NCBI GenBank assembly: GCA_903934135.1
Contig: CAIZMQ010000090.1
Span: 1-41,339, forward strand
Origin: an uncultured Verrucomicrobiota bacterium
GTDB taxonomy: Bacteria > Verrucomicrobiota > Verrucomicrobiia > Chthoniobacterales > JACTMZ01
Direction: 5' to 3'
DNA: 41,339 nt
Shown here piece by piece: positions 1 to 10,500 of this stretch (position 1 is the stretch's first letter; every line of letters starts with the position of its first letter). The notes beneath the pieces were generated by a model. That model did not search any database, had not been told where the DNA came from, and saw only the letters and a program-made list of their open reading frames with translations. The position numbers and the translations under genes were made by a program.

Positions 1-451
1 ACCAAGCATTGTTTCCCGTAGTGTTGGTAGTCGCATTTACTTGCGTGTCCGTATGGTATCCAGCTCCTCCACCCCCGCCCGCGACTGCGAGGGGAGTGTT
101 AGTTGCACCAAGCACGACGAAGCTTCCGCCACCGCCGCCGGCAGGGTAAATCCCGAGGCTGCCGTTCCCTTGGCCGCCAGCCAAGAGCGAAAGGACTTCC
201 CCGGCGTTTAGCTGAAAGCTCCCGGAGACCACAGCTCCCAGACCTCCAGAACTGGTCGCGCCAGTTCCGCCCGCAGCACCGTAAGCCGTGATGCTGTACA
301 TGGTGGTTTGCGGCACCGTCCACTGGACGATCGAACCGGAGAAGTTGAAGTTCCAGATGTTGGTAGTCTGGGCATGAAGGGTGGACGTGCCATTGAAAGC
401 AGCGAAACAGCCGGCAAGGGCAAGCAACGGATTAAGGATGGTTTTTTTCAT
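1..451 (-). CDS. Secreted Gly-rich protein, C-terminus cut by window edge
   Basis: This gene is not in the ORF track because it runs off the left edge. Reading the minus strand from the ATG at 451 gives 150 codons without a stop, beginning MKKTILNPLLALAGCFAAF and a signal peptide that probably ends at the ALHAQ-like sequence near residue 28 (TLHAQ). The mature part alternates beta-strand-like stretches with glycine runs (AAGGTGATSSGGLG, AGGGGGSF, AVAGGGGGAG). This is the pattern of bacterial glycine-rich surface domains resembling the Gly-rich domain of ALK-type receptors. The function is unknown. All complete secreted neighbours on this strand carry a PEP-CTERM tail, so one is expected here beyond the edge, but it cannot be seen. 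Reading frame and start are well supported; the product name is descriptive only. Confidence 0.75.
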   Translation of the reverse strand, partial: MKKTILNPLLALAGCFAAFNGTSTLHAQTTNIWNFNFSGSIVQWTVPQTTMYSITAYGAAGGTGATSSGGLGAVVSGSFQLNAGEVLSLLAGGQGNGSLGIYPAGGGGGSFVVLGATNTPLAVAGGGGGAGYHTDTQVNATTNTTGNNAW

Positions 452-484
452 GGCGATGGGTTTGTCTTTTTTCAAATTAATGGA

Positions 485-1477
485 TTAGCCGAGTTTGCGA
501 CGACGAAGTGCGATCAGCACCCCAAGCACACCGAGCCCGAGCAGTGCATAAGTCGAGGGCTCGGGGACGGTGGCGAGGCGGAATCCCAAGGAGTAGGTCT
601 CGCTCTCGGGCACGTAGTCGAGGCTGAAGGAGGACCCGAGGGAAACATAGTTGAAGTTGACGGTCCAGGCACCCCCGCGGAGACCACGATACGGACCTTG
701 GATCGAGTCATTCCACTCAAACACATTTCCTCCCTGGTCATAAGTGTCATAAAAGCTTTCCGAGTCGACGAAAGCTCCCGATTCCGTGAGGTAGTTCTGG
801 GTATTGCTGGCTTCCGCGCTTTGCGTTACCGAATAGACTCCGTTGTTGTAATTCGCCTGATTCGAATCGCTGCCGACCATGTTCCCGGGCTGGTTGTCGC
901 TCTGCGTCGGATACAGCCAGTAACCGGAGTTCGTGCCGCCGCCCTTGTAGTAAGCTGCTTTATACCACTCGTCCTCGCCCGGGATCCACCAAGTGGCGCC
1001 CGCGTTTTTCGTGATGATGCCACTCGTCGCCCCGTCGAGCGTGTAGGCACCGGTCTCGGTGCTCGAGCCGGCGGTGGCTCCATTTTGCATCCAGTTGGCG
1101 AAACGTGCCGCGTCGAACCAGCTCACATAACTCACCGGACGGCTCCCGCTGCCGACCAGCACATAGCTGTAGCTGCCGCTGCTCCCGGTCCGCGAGATGC
1201 CGGCGGTGTTCATAAACGTCGCCATGTCTGCGTTGTAAAGGCTGTAGGTATCCGTTGCCGCCACGGCATTGAGGAAGGTCGCGTATTGCGAAAGGCTCAC
1301 CTCGTATTGGCCGATGGCAAACACGTTGGTCACGGCTCCGTAGCCCGTGTTGTCCATGGTATTGCCCGCATCTCCCACGGTGACCAAGTCGATCGTGACC
1401 AGCGGTTGGGCTTGGAGGCTGGGCGTGAAGGCGAGGGCGACACAGAGCGCCATAGCGAAATGGGATTTTTTTCTCAC
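485..1477 (-). CDS. SUMF1/FGE-fold PEP-CTERM secreted protein
   Basis: The protein is about 330 residues long. It resembles the formylglycine-generating-enzyme (SUMF1/PvdO) fold: the N-terminal IGQYEVSLSQYATFLNAV, then RPVSYVSWFDAARFANWMQ, WWIPGEDEWYKAAYYKGG, GGNVFEWND and RGLRGGAW...LGFRLA are the family's usual landmarks in order. The last 28 residues are a PEP-CTERM sorting tail (VPEPSTYALLGLG, hydrophobic helix, RRRK). The mature chain contains no cysteine, so the copper- and substrate-binding cysteines of true FGE are absent. A catalytic sulfatase-modifying role is therefore unlikely, and a structural or binding role on the surface is more plausible. The ORF track starts at 1522. I prefer the in-frame GTG at 1477 because it puts the signal peptide RKKSHFAMALCVALAF at the N-terminus. 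No clear Shine-Dalgarno sequence is visible. Confidence 0.85.
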   Translation of the reverse strand: MRKKSHFAMALCVALAFTPSLQAQPLVTIDLVTVGDAGNTMDNTGYGAVTNVFAIGQYEVSLSQYATFLNAVAATDTYSLYNADMATFMNTAGISRTGSSGSYSYVLVGSGSRPVSYVSWFDAARFANWMQNGATAGSSTETGAYTLDGATSGIITKNAGATWWIPGEDEWYKAAYYKGGGTNSGYWLYPTQSDNQPGNMVGSDSNQANYNNGVYSVTQSAEASNTQNYLTESGAFVDSESFYDTYDQGGNVFEWNDSIQGPYRGLRGGAWTVNFNYVSLGSSFSLDYVPESETYSLGFRLATVPEPSTYALLGLGVLGVLIALRRRKLG

Positions 1478-1584
1478 GGTTCGAGTTCGATGCTGAGGAC
1501 GCCATCTTGGATCGATGACCAAACACGCGCAAGATGCTTATCGGGGTACTTCCGGGGTGTTGGCCTGCAAAAAAGTTCCCGCTT

Positions 1585-1606
1585 CCCGAGCGCCTGTGCG
1601 CTCGGG
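1585..1606 (-). terminator. Hairpin downstream of the 1624-3105 gene, related to repeat module B
   Basis: A perfect 9-bp stem (CCCGAGCGC / GCGCTCGGG) with a 4-nt loop lies just 3' of the stop codon of the minus-strand gene. A T run sits a few bases further on in the reading direction and another lies before the hairpin, so it could act as a weak or bidirectional terminator. The same stem is the core of the longer intergenic repeat module B found at three other places in this window, so it may be a shortened copy of that repeat. Confidence 0.45.
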
Positions 1607-1623
1607 TGATTTGTCAAAAAAAC

Positions 1624-3105
1624 TCAGCTCAGGCGCCGACGACGCAGGACGTACGCACCGAGGGCAACGGCCGAGATACCAAGCAGCGCATAGGTCGAGG
1701 GCTCCGGCACAGCTTCGACCCGGATAAGACCGTGCTCCGTGCCTTGGTAGAGCACGCCATCGGGACTGATCATGCTGACCATCTGCAGCGGGTTGTCGCC
1801 GGATGAGGAACCGTAGGGAGTGCTGCTGAGCACTGCACCAGTATCCGGATCGATCGTGATCATGCTGTAGACGCGGGTGTTGGTGTCGACACTCATGGTG
1901 TAGATGAGGTTGTCGAAAACCGACAAGCGCGGCTCCGCAGCCGAGGTGATCGTGTTGTTCGACCAGACGGTTTGAAGGCTGCCGTCGGGCAACACATCCA
2001 CGCGTTGCATGCCGCCAACGAACGGTGCGGATGCGGGGTCGCTCGGACCGCTCTCCGCCGACGGCGGATACGGGTAGCCGTAGGTGCTCGGGTAATAAAT
2101 GCTGTTGCCCACGGCGATCGCCGCATCCTCGTTGCCGCTGTTCACGCCGGCGGTCAGGAAGGGCACCGAGCCGACCAAGGCGCCGGAAATTGTCTGGTAA
2201 ACCAGGATGTTCTCTTGCGGTGCGGCGTTGTCGGTAATCGTCAGGTATTCATAGCCGTTGGTAGGTCCGAAAAAGGCCGGCGTGGCACCCGTGCCCCAAC
2301 TCAACTGCCCGGGCTTGCGGGCCGGACCTGCGTCATAGGTTTCACGCCAAAGTTGCTCCGGTGCGTTGGTGCCTGCATTGAACATGTAGAGCGCGGCGGT
2401 GGAGGCAACGGCCACACCGGCGGGTGAAGACGAAATGCTGTTGGCGACCTGCTCGCCGGTCGGCAGGGTGACGTGTGCGGTCTGCTCGGTGGAAGGGTCG
2501 TAATAGCCGACCACCGCCCCCGAACCGGCCGATGTTCCCTGGGCGGTGGCGAACCAGACCCTCCCTTGGTAGTCGGGAACAAGGCCGACGACATCGGGAT
2601 AGCCGATTTGCACCGATGACTCGACGTTGAGCGACCACGAACCGCCGGCCGCTTGGGTGTGGGAAATTCGCTGGAGAAAGCCGTTGGCGTTGACCAGCAC
2701 CAAGCGGTCGTCGTTGTCCAAGTAGGAATAAATCCCGCCGGCAAGTTCGCTCGTGGTGGACCTGACGAGCTCCATCGGAGTGGCCAGCGACTCGAGGGTG
2801 GTCGGGTCGAGGAGGTAAACGTAGGGAGTCCGGTTTTCCAGCCGGGTGGCGACCGACACGATCAGTCCGTCCGATCCCATGAGAATGGTCGGAAAGACAG
2901 CGCCGTAATTCGTATTGATGATCGAGACAGGTCCGGAGCCGGGTCCTGGATTCGTGGTGGCGTCGGACGACGCCGCGTTGGCGTGCATCGTGGCGGTGCC
3001 GGGTGGTCCCATGAAAGGGTTGGCCGGGGGAAAAGTTTGCGCCGCGGCATCGATGGCCAGAAGGAAAGCACAGATCCCGAGACATGGCCGCACGTGAGAA
3101 ATCAT
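1624..3105 (-). CDS. PEP-CTERM secreted protein, beta-propeller-like
   Basis: The protein has 493 residues. It starts with a signal peptide (MISHVRPCLGICAFLLAIDAAAQ) and ends with VPEPSTYALLGISAVALG and an RRRR tail, so it should be exported and handled by a PEP-CTERM/exosortase system. Between these, repeated four-strand-like stretches (for example PYVYLLDPTTLESLATP, RVWFATAQGTSAGSG, NLIYTMSVDTNTRVY) look like blades of an SMP30- or PQQ-like beta-propeller. I see no catalytic signature and do not assign an activity. The start is ATG at 3105, which directly precedes the signal peptide. The next gene on the same strand follows after about 150 bp containing a hairpin, so it is probably a separate transcription unit. 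Confidence 0.8.
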   Translation of the reverse strand: MISHVRPCLGICAFLLAIDAAAQTFPPANPFMGPPGTATMHANAASSDATTNPGPGSGPVSIINTNYGAVFPTILMGSDGLIVSVATRLENRTPYVYLLDPTTLESLATPMELVRSTTSELAGGIYSYLDNDDRLVLVNANGFLQRISHTQAAGGSWSLNVESSVQIGYPDVVGLVPDYQGRVWFATAQGTSAGSGAVVGYYDPSTEQTAHVTLPTGEQVANSISSSPAGVAVASTAALYMFNAGTNAPEQLWRETYDAGPARKPGQLSWGTGATPAFFGPTNGYEYLTITDNAAPQENILVYQTISGALVGSVPFLTAGVNSGNEDAAIAVGNSIYYPSTYGYPYPPSAESGPSDPASAPFVGGMQRVDVLPDGSLQTVWSNNTITSAAEPRLSVFDNLIYTMSVDTNTRVYSMITIDPDTGAVLSSTPYGSSSGDNPLQMVSMISPDGVLYQGTEHGLIRVEAVPEPSTYALLGISAVALGAYVLRRRRLS

Positions 3106-3156
3106 GGCGAGACTCTCGCCTTGCCCTTCCCAAATTCAAGAGCAAATCCCGGACGC

Positions 3157-3250
3157 ACGTTCCTCTCTTCGTTTCGTTGACTCCCTCGCCTTCGGTGGCC
3201 TCTGGCCATCTGCCCCGAGCGCCCGTGCGCTCCGGTGCTCGTTACCTTGT
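3157..3250 (-). repeat. Dispersed intergenic repeat, module B (copy 1)
   Basis: This stretch closely matches 16655-16752 and 11333-11427. Shared blocks on the plus strand include GTTGACTCCCTCGC, GGCCATCTGCCCCGAGCGC and GCGCTCCGGTGCTCGTTA. It contains the GAGCGC...GCGCTC hairpin. It lies in the gap between the gene starting at 3105 and the gene ending at 3427. Confidence 0.75.
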
Positions 3251-3271
3251 GTTCAAAAAATTCCCGCCATT

Positions 3272-3381
3272 CCCTCCTCCGTGATCTCCGTGCCTTGGTG
3301 AGAGCAATGTCCGCTCCCTGCCTCCCGAGCCTTGGCCCGGGAACTTGAGAACTCTCACGGAGACACGAAGCGCACGGAGCC
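3272..3381. repeat. Dispersed inverted repeat, module A (copy 1)
   Basis: The left arm CCTCCGTGATCTCCGTGCC (continuing TTGGTGAGAG, about 3275-3304) and the right arm CTCTCACGGAGACACGAAG (continuing CGCACGGAGC, about 3352-3380) are approximate reverse complements of each other. About 47 bp including CCTTGGCCCGGGAA lie between them. The same structure recurs at 16505-16610. The arms consist of short CTCCGTG-like units. It could fold into a long imperfect hairpin. It resembles a non-coding, MITE- or REP-like element; no transposase is present nearby. Confidence 0.75.
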
Positions 3382-3426
3382 GTGCGGCGACGGCGCGGAG
3401 GAGTCCCCCGGAAGTTTCAGACCGGG

Positions 3427-4260
3427 TCAGACCGAAGAATTCTTCATCCGCCTGCAGACCACGAAGAACAAGGAGAGGATGCCGAAGGCAAAATAATGGA
3501 AAGTGGCCGGCTCTGGAACCACCGCATAAGCCGAATGAATATAATAGTCGTTGCCCGCATACTGGGCGATCGAGAAATAATTGACCCCATCATAAGCATC
3601 CCAAGCATGCGCGCTGGCGAAACCCGCTCCGGCACCCGGAACGGCGCCATGCAAAGGATCTTGCGGATCAACGAACGAAATGGTGGCGTTGTCCGTCTCG
3701 CTGACGTAACCCAGATTATTTAGGTCGGTCCAGTTGAAGCCGCCAAAAGAAACCGCGTGCCCGATGGTGGCTGCGCTGCCCGGCAGGGGAAAGAGCAACA
3801 GCTGCACGGTGGCCGAAAGCAAAGCGGACTGATACAAGTCGGACAGCCGGGGAAAAGTATATTTGGTGACCGACAAATCGGAAAAACCTTTCGACTGGAA
3901 ATAGCTTTCCATGCCGGAAGTAATATTAGCCGAGTCTGTCCCCTGCGTCGGCGTGGTATTCAAGTAGGATGGCCCGGATAAATTAATGGCAGACTGGATC
4001 CAGTCGCCATACGTGGCGCCGACGAGGGCTGTCTGGAAGGTTTCGGGGTATTGGTTTTGCAGTTTGACCATCAGGTTGACCCAGGAGGTCGGATTGCAAC
4101 CATTTTGCCCGGTGGCTTGGACAATCTGCGGCTCTCTCTGGTCGAGCCATCCGAAGTTCGCGACGTTCTGCAATGCGGAATACGTCGTCTGGGCCTGTGC
4201 GGTCCAAGGGCAACTGGCGAGGCAAACAACAACCGCAAAACTTGCCATGATTTTCTTCAT
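3427..4260 (-). CDS. PEP-CTERM protein with C39-like cysteine-peptidase-like domain
   Basis: The protein has 277 residues from the ATG at 4260 (MKKIMASFAVVVCLASC, signal peptide ending at AQAQ). The ORF track starts upstream at 4500, but the signal peptide fixes the start at 4260. The mature part has the order expected for a papain-fold C39-like peptidase: a Gln-rich segment and Cys55 in GQNGCNPTSWVNLM, His168 in GHAVSFGG and an Asp in ISFVDPQDP (about residue 198). The tail is an unusual PEP-CTERM: VPEPATFHYFAFG, a hydrophobic helix containing a Cys, then CRRMKNSSV. The activity is inferred from residue spacing only; a non-catalytic relative is possible. Its GC content is visibly lower than that of the housekeeping genes to the right. 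Confidence 0.75.
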   Translation of the reverse strand: MKKIMASFAVVVCLASCPWTAQAQTTYSALQNVANFGWLDQREPQIVQATGQNGCNPTSWVNLMVKLQNQYPETFQTALVGATYGDWIQSAINLSGPSYLNTTPTQGTDSANITSGMESYFQSKGFSDLSVTKYTFPRLSDLYQSALLSATVQLLLFPLPGSAATIGHAVSFGGFNWTDLNNLGYVSETDNATISFVDPQDPLHGAVPGAGAGFASAHAWDAYDGVNYFSIAQYAGNDYYIHSAYAVVPEPATFHYFAFGILSLFFVVCRRMKNSSV

Positions 4261-4421
4261 ACGAAGGGGCACCATAAGCTTCGGAGAGACCAAAGTCCAG
4301 TTGGGTGGCATCGGCGAGGGAAAGCTGCCCTCAAAGCCAGCACCGATGGCACAAACCGGCGCGACACATAGGGCGGCCCGCTGAGCCGTGGTCTTTGGCC
4401 GCGGACGAAGATAACCCAAGT

Positions 4422-4442
4422 CAGCGCACCTACCCTGCGCTG
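4422..4442. repeat. Short perfect inverted repeat upstream of the 3427-4260 gene
   Basis: CAGCGCA and TGCGCTG flank a 7-nt spacer about 160 bp upstream of the start at 4260. It could be an operator or a leader hairpin; there is no further support. Confidence 0.35.
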
Positions 4443-4459
4443 CATGAATGTGGCCGAGC

Positions 4460-4494
4460 ACAAACGAAACACCCGCACGTTGCCGCGCGGGTGT
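4460..4494 (-). terminator. Rho-independent-type terminator of the giant repeat-protein gene
   Basis: Reading the minus strand just after the stop at 4525, an 8-bp stem ACACCCGC / GCGGGTGT with a loop of about 10 nt is followed by a T-rich tail (TTCGTTTGTG). Position and orientation fit termination of the 6.6-kb gene. Confidence 0.6.
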
Positions 4495-4524
4495 CGCCAT
4501 GAATTACCACCCCCCGATGGTTAT

Positions 4525-7500
4525 TCAGGAAACTTGCTTCCGCCGGCGCCACGCGTGTGCGCCCCATCCCGCCGCGGCCAAGGCCAGCAACGCGTAGGTG
4601 CTCGGCTCGGGAACGACCTGGACTTGCATGACCTGCCCGTTGACGTCGCCACTGCCGAAGTTTGCCGTCTGGGCCACCGTTGTGACGGTGATGTTCATGT
4701 TGGTGCCCAAGACGAGGGATTCGTATTGGGCTTTGTTGTAGTAACTGACCCCGTTGTAGGTGGTGGGGCCGTTGGTATTGGCGAAGTAATAATTGTACGT
4801 CGCGCCGCTAATCGAACTGGCGAAACTCGCTGACTGGTCGGTGAAAAAGCCGCCTTGGTATTGCACCGCGGTGCTTCCGGTGAAGAGCGCGGCTCCGCTG
4901 AAGTAAATGAAGACCCCATTGCCCGCGGCGAGGGCCTGACTAAATGGAGTTGCACCCGTGATCCGGATGACATCGTTCACGCTGTTGGATGCATTGTTGT
5001 AGGTCGGAGCAGTGCCGGTCATTTCAAAGTTGAAATCCGTTCCCCCAGAGGGATCCACTTGCGGGGTGGTCAGGATGCCGGGGCTGTTGCCCGGATTGAT
5101 CGCGCCCGCGCCGCCGATCGTGCCGACCGAACCGTAGCCACTGAGGCTCGCGCCGGAGGCCACGGTGACCGCCGAGTTGGCGATCGATCCGCCGGAGAGG
5201 TTGAGGTCGCCGGCCGAGACCGCCGTCGCCCCATTGTAACTGCTGCTCCCGCTCAGACTCAGGCGGCCGATGCCGGTTTTGCTCAGGGAGCCACTGCCAC
5301 TCATCGCCCCGCTGTAAGTGCCGGCCGTGCTCTGATCGAAGGTCACTGCCGCATTGTTGGTGATCGCGCCCTGCAAACTTGTCGTCGTTCCGACGAGTGA
5401 TCCCGCCGAGACCACCGTGCCACGCGTGTAGGTGTTGGCTCCGCTCAGGGTCGTTGTCCCCGTGCCGAGTTGGTTCACTGTGCCGTTGCCGGAGATGACG
5501 GCAGACAGCGTCGTGCTGTTGCTCTGGTTGAAGTTAATCACGCCCGTGCCCGATCCGAAGGCGATGGTCGGTGCAGTGATCGTGCCAGCCGCATCATTGG
5601 TGCCTAAGCGGCCGATGTTCAAGGTGCCGGAGGAACCGGCGTTCGCGGCGATGCTGATAGCCGAGGCCGCGAGGGTGCCACCATCCGATACGGTCAGAGC
5701 GTTGTTGGTGTTCCCGCGCCCCACCGACAGCGTGCTACTGTTGGTCCAAAGCGAGCCTGCACCGCTGACCAGCACGCTGTTGTTTATGGAAGAAAAGCCG
5801 ATGTAGCTGGAAGAAACCGCCACCGTGCCGCCGTTGGAAATGACCAGGCTGTTGCCGCTGCCAGAGCTGCCGACATAAAGCACACTGCGGTTGGTCCAGA
5901 GCGAGCCCGCACCGGTGACCAGCACGCTGTTGTTCGAGGAGGAGCCATTCGCTCCAATGAAAACCTGACCAGCTGTTCCTTCGTCTGACACCGTCCCGCC
6001 GTTACTAATCACCAAGCTGTTGCCGCTGCCCGAGTTGCCGACGTAGATGTCGTAGTAGTTGATCCAGAGCGAGTTCGACCCGGTCACCGTCGCCTTGTTG
6101 TTGCTCGCCGTTGAATTCCGGCCGATGACGGCACCCAAAGTCCTCACCGTCCCTCCATTGCTCACCACCAGCTGGCCGCCGCTGCCAGAGTTGCCGACAT
6201 TGAACTGGCTGGAGAAGTTGTTGGTCAGCACCGATCCCGCCCCGGTTACCGTCACTGTCCCGGCATCGGCCAGCGTGTTGGCCCCCGAGAGGCCCAGCGT
6301 GCCGCCATTGACCGTCGTTCCCCCGGTGTAGGTATTGGTCCCCGAGAGGATCAGCGTGCCAGCGCCCGCCTTGGTCAGACTGCCCGGTCCACTAATCGCA
6401 ATCATCTGGGTCAGGCTGCCCGAGCGGTTGAAGATCAGGCTGGCGTTGTTCACCATCGAAGGGAAGTTGGACCAGTTCAGCGATCCGGTCGTGCCGCCGT
6501 TGCCGATTTGCAACGTGCCCTCGTTGATCGTCATGGTCCGAGCATAGTTCTCTGCCGTGAGGATCAAGGTGCCGGCGCCGGATTTGGTCAGGCGGCCTGG
6601 GCCACCCTCGATTTCGCCGGAGTTGGTGAGGATGATGTTCGCGCCCACATCCATGGTGCCATTGCCAATGAGCGACCAGTTGTTATTCACCTGCACGCTA
6701 GCCAAGGCCGCCACTGTCGCGCCATTGCTAGCGAAGGTGACCCTGTATGAGCCGATCAAGAACGAGCCGAATGCCGATCCGTTGCTGATCGCCACGGTCC
6801 CCTCATTGATCGTCGTGCCGCCGGTGTAGGTATTGGCTGCGCCGAGAACCATGGTTCCAGCACCCGCTTTAGTCAGACTGCCTGCGCCCGAGATCACGCC
6901 GGAGTTGGTGAGGATGTTCGCGCCTACATCCATCGTGCCATTGCCAGTGAGCGCGGAGTTGTTGGTCACCTGCACGCTAGCCAAGGCCGCCACCGTCGTG
7001 CCATTGCTGGCAAAGGTCACGGTGTTACTGCCGAATGACGACCCGTTACTGATCGCCACGGTCCCGGCGTTGATCGTTGTCCCGCCCGTGTAGTTGTTGG
7101 CCGCGCCGAGAACCATAGTCCCTGCACCCGCTTTGGTCAGCCTGCCTGCGCCCGAGATTACGCCGGAATTGGTCAAAACATTCGCACCAACATCCATCGT
7201 CCCATTGCCGGTAAGCGCATAGTTGTTGGTCACCTGCATGCTGGCCAAGGCCGCCACCGTCGTGCCATTGCTACCGAAGGTGACGGTGTTCGATCCAAAC
7301 GACGACCCGTTGCTGATCGCCACGGTCCCCGCATTGATCGTCGTTTCGCCGGTGTAGGTGTTCGCTGCGCCGAGAACCATGGTGCCCGCGCCCGCTTTGG
7401 TCAGGCTGCCTGCGCCCGAGATTACGCCGGAATTGGTCAAAACATTCGCACCAACATCCATCGTCCCATTGCCAGTGAGCGCGTAGTTGTTGGTCACCTG

Positions 7501-10500
7501 CACGCTGGCCAAGGCCGCCACGGTCGGGCCATTGCTGGCAAAGGTCACGGTGTTCGATCCAAACGATGCCCCGTTGCTGATCGCCACCGTGCCCGCATTG
7601 ATTGTCGTCCCGCCGGTGTAGGTGTTGGAGGCGCTGAGCGTCAGCGTGCCCGCGCCATCTTTGGTAAGCGTGCCCGTCGTCGTGCCGATGATGCTTGCCG
7701 CTGTGATGTTGCCCGCGCCACCGAAAGTCAGGCCGAAGGTCGCGCCGGTGATCGTTCCGGTATTGGTCAGGATCAGAGTTCCGGCATCCGCATTGATGCG
7801 GGTGGAATTGGTCAGGGTGATCAAGCCGCCGTAGGCGTTCGATCCCGTGATGTTGCGCAGGGCGCCGCTGGAACTGATGCCCGTGCCCGCCAAGGAGAGC
7901 GACTCGGCTCCGATGCTGAGGTTGCCGCCGACATTGTTCGTGGTGAGCTCCAAGGCCGAGCCGCTCACGATCACCGTGCCGCTGTTGGTCGTGCCCAGGC
8001 CGCTGTCGTTGCCCACGCGGATGGCCCCGGCGTTGTTCGTGACGATGCCGGTGAAGGTGTTGGCCGCGCCGAGCACCATGGTGCCCGCGCCCGCCTTGGT
8101 CAGGCCGCCTGCGCCCGAGATCACGCCCGAGTTGGTCAGGATGTTCGCTCCCACATCCATCGTGCCGCTGCCGGTGAGCGCGTAATTGTTCGTCACCTGC
8201 ACGCTAGCCAAGGCTGCCACGGTCGTGCCATTGCTGGCGAAGGTCACCGTGTTGTTGCCGAACGACGACCCATTGCTGATCGCCACGGTGCCCGCGTTGA
8301 TCGTCGTCCCGCCGGTGTAGGTGTTGGCTGCGCCGAGAACCATGGTGCCCGCGCCCGCCTTGGTCAGGCCGCCTGCGCCCGAGATCACGCCCGAGTTGGT
8401 CAAAACATTCGCGCCCACATCCATCGTGCCGCTGCCGGTGAGCGCGTAGTTATTCGTCACCAGCACGCTGGCCAAGGCCGCCACGGTCGTGCCATTGCTG
8501 GCGAAGGTCACCGTGTTCGAACCGAACGAGGCTCCATTGCTGATCGCCACGGTCCCCGCGCTGATCGTGGTGGTTCCCGAATAGGTATTGGCGCCCGAAA
8601 GGATCATCGTGCCCGCGCCCACCTTGGTCAGACTGCCGCCGCCGCTGAGGATACCCGAGTAAGTCGTGTTGCTGTTGTTAGCTCCCACGTTGAGCGCCAC
8701 CGCTCCGCCCGAGGCATTGGTCAACGCGAGGTTGGTCGAACCCTGCAAACCGCCCAAGTTCGCGCCGGTCAAGTTGCTGAAGGAAACCCTTCCCGCGCTC
8801 GAGTAGTCCAGCGTGCTGGCGCTCAGCGCATTGGTGTTGGCCAAGGAGAGCACCCCGGCGCTCACTGTGGTCGTGCCGCTGTAGGAGTTGGACGCGGACA
8901 GGGTCATCGTGCCCGTGCCACTTTTGGTCAGTCCGCCTGCTCCGCTCAGGACGCCCGACTCGGTTGTCGTCGTTCCCGCAGCGACATTGTAAGTCGTTCC
9001 ATTGAGCGTCTTGCTGCCACTCAGGGTAACCGTTTGCAGCGTGGCTATGTTGTAGAGACTCATCGCGTTGGCCACCGTGCCAGTCGCATTGATCTGCAAG
9101 GTCGAAGCTGCATTGCTTTGCGTGATCGCACCGCTGCCCGCCGCATTGGCGTGGTCGAGCCGCAGCGAGCCCTGCTGCAGGAGGGTTCCTCCATTGTAGT
9201 CATTGCCGGAGTAAGTGAGAACGAGCGCGTTGCTGCCGGTCTTGATGATGCCCGTGTTGGTCATCCCGGAGCTGGTGATCCACGAGTTGATCAGGATATC
9301 GCCGCCGCTCGCATCGATGGTCAGCTTTTGCCCTCCTTCCCAGAGCCAGATGGTGTTCGCGGTGGCGATGGTGGATGCGTAGCTGTCGCTGTTGCGCAGC
9401 ACGCCGCCGGGCGCGGATGCTATCAGATTGCCCCAGCTGTTGGTATCCATGGACCACCCTCTCAGGTCCACGGTGCCCCCATTGCCCACGAAGAGGTTCA
9501 GCCCGGCGCTTCCCGTGCCGCCATTGAAGTTGATCAGGCTGTTGGTGCCATCGGCCGAAAGATGCCCGCCGTTGCCGCCGCGGAGCACGCCGCCGGTGTT
9601 GACGTTGATCGTACCCCCGGAGGCAACGACAAAGGAACCAGCCACCGCCATGGTTCCACCGTTCAGATTCAGCGTGCCGGCGGCCGCACTGTTGCCACTG
9701 ACGGCCAGGTTTTGCGCGGATAGGCTCCCGCTATTGAGATTGAGGATGCCGGTTCCTCCGCTGTGCCCGATGGACACGTTGAGATTCGAGTAGGTCCCGC
9801 CGCTGATGTTGAGCGTGCCGGAGCCGCCGGAACCGACCAGCGTGGTCGCTCTGTTGGAGACAACGCCCCCGGCATTGATCTGCAACGTTCCCGCGCTGAT
9901 TGTCGTGCCGCCCGAGTAGGTGTTGGCTCCGGTGAATATCACCGTGCCCGCGCCGGATTTGCTCAGCGCACCCGTGCCGCTGACCACATTGGTCAGGGTC
10001 AAGCTGTTGGTGCGGTTGATGGAAAGCGTGGCGTTATTGGTGATGTTGCCCGCCACCGAGCCGGTGTTGTCCAACTCGAGCGTGCCCGCGCTGATCGTCG
10101 TGCCGCCGGTGTAGGTGTTCGACGCGCTCAAGGTTGTCGTGCCCGCGCCGAGCTGCTTTACGACACCATTGCCGGAAATGGTGGCGGTGATCGTGGTCGC
10201 ATCGCTCTGGTTAAAGTTGATCACGCCCGTGCCCGCGCCGAAAGCAATGCTCGGCGCAGTAATCGTTCCCGCGGTGTCATTGGTGCCAAAGCGACCGATG
10301 TTCAGCGTGGCAGAGGACCCGTTCGACGCTGCGATGGTCAGACCCGAGCCGGCCGAAGCGTTGCCACCGTTGGCTACTGTGAGAATGTTGCTGAGGCCCG
10401 CGTTGCCGACAAAGAGGCTGAGGGCGTTGCTCCAGCGGGAGCCCGCACCCGTGACCAGCACGCTGTTATTGTCGGCGGGCACATCTCCGCCGATGTAGCT

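Noticed and set aside
485-1477. Active formylglycine-generating enzyme
   Set aside because: The mature protein has no cysteine, and no sulfatase gene is nearby.
308-1609. 433-residue plus-strand ORF
   Set aside because: It is antisense to the Gly-rich and SUMF1-fold genes, which both have signal peptides and clear domain patterns.
6590-8632. Regular repeats as a possible CRISPR array
   Set aside because: The 264-bp units are in frame and encode a known beta-strand repeat; there are no short repeats with unique spacers and no cas genes.
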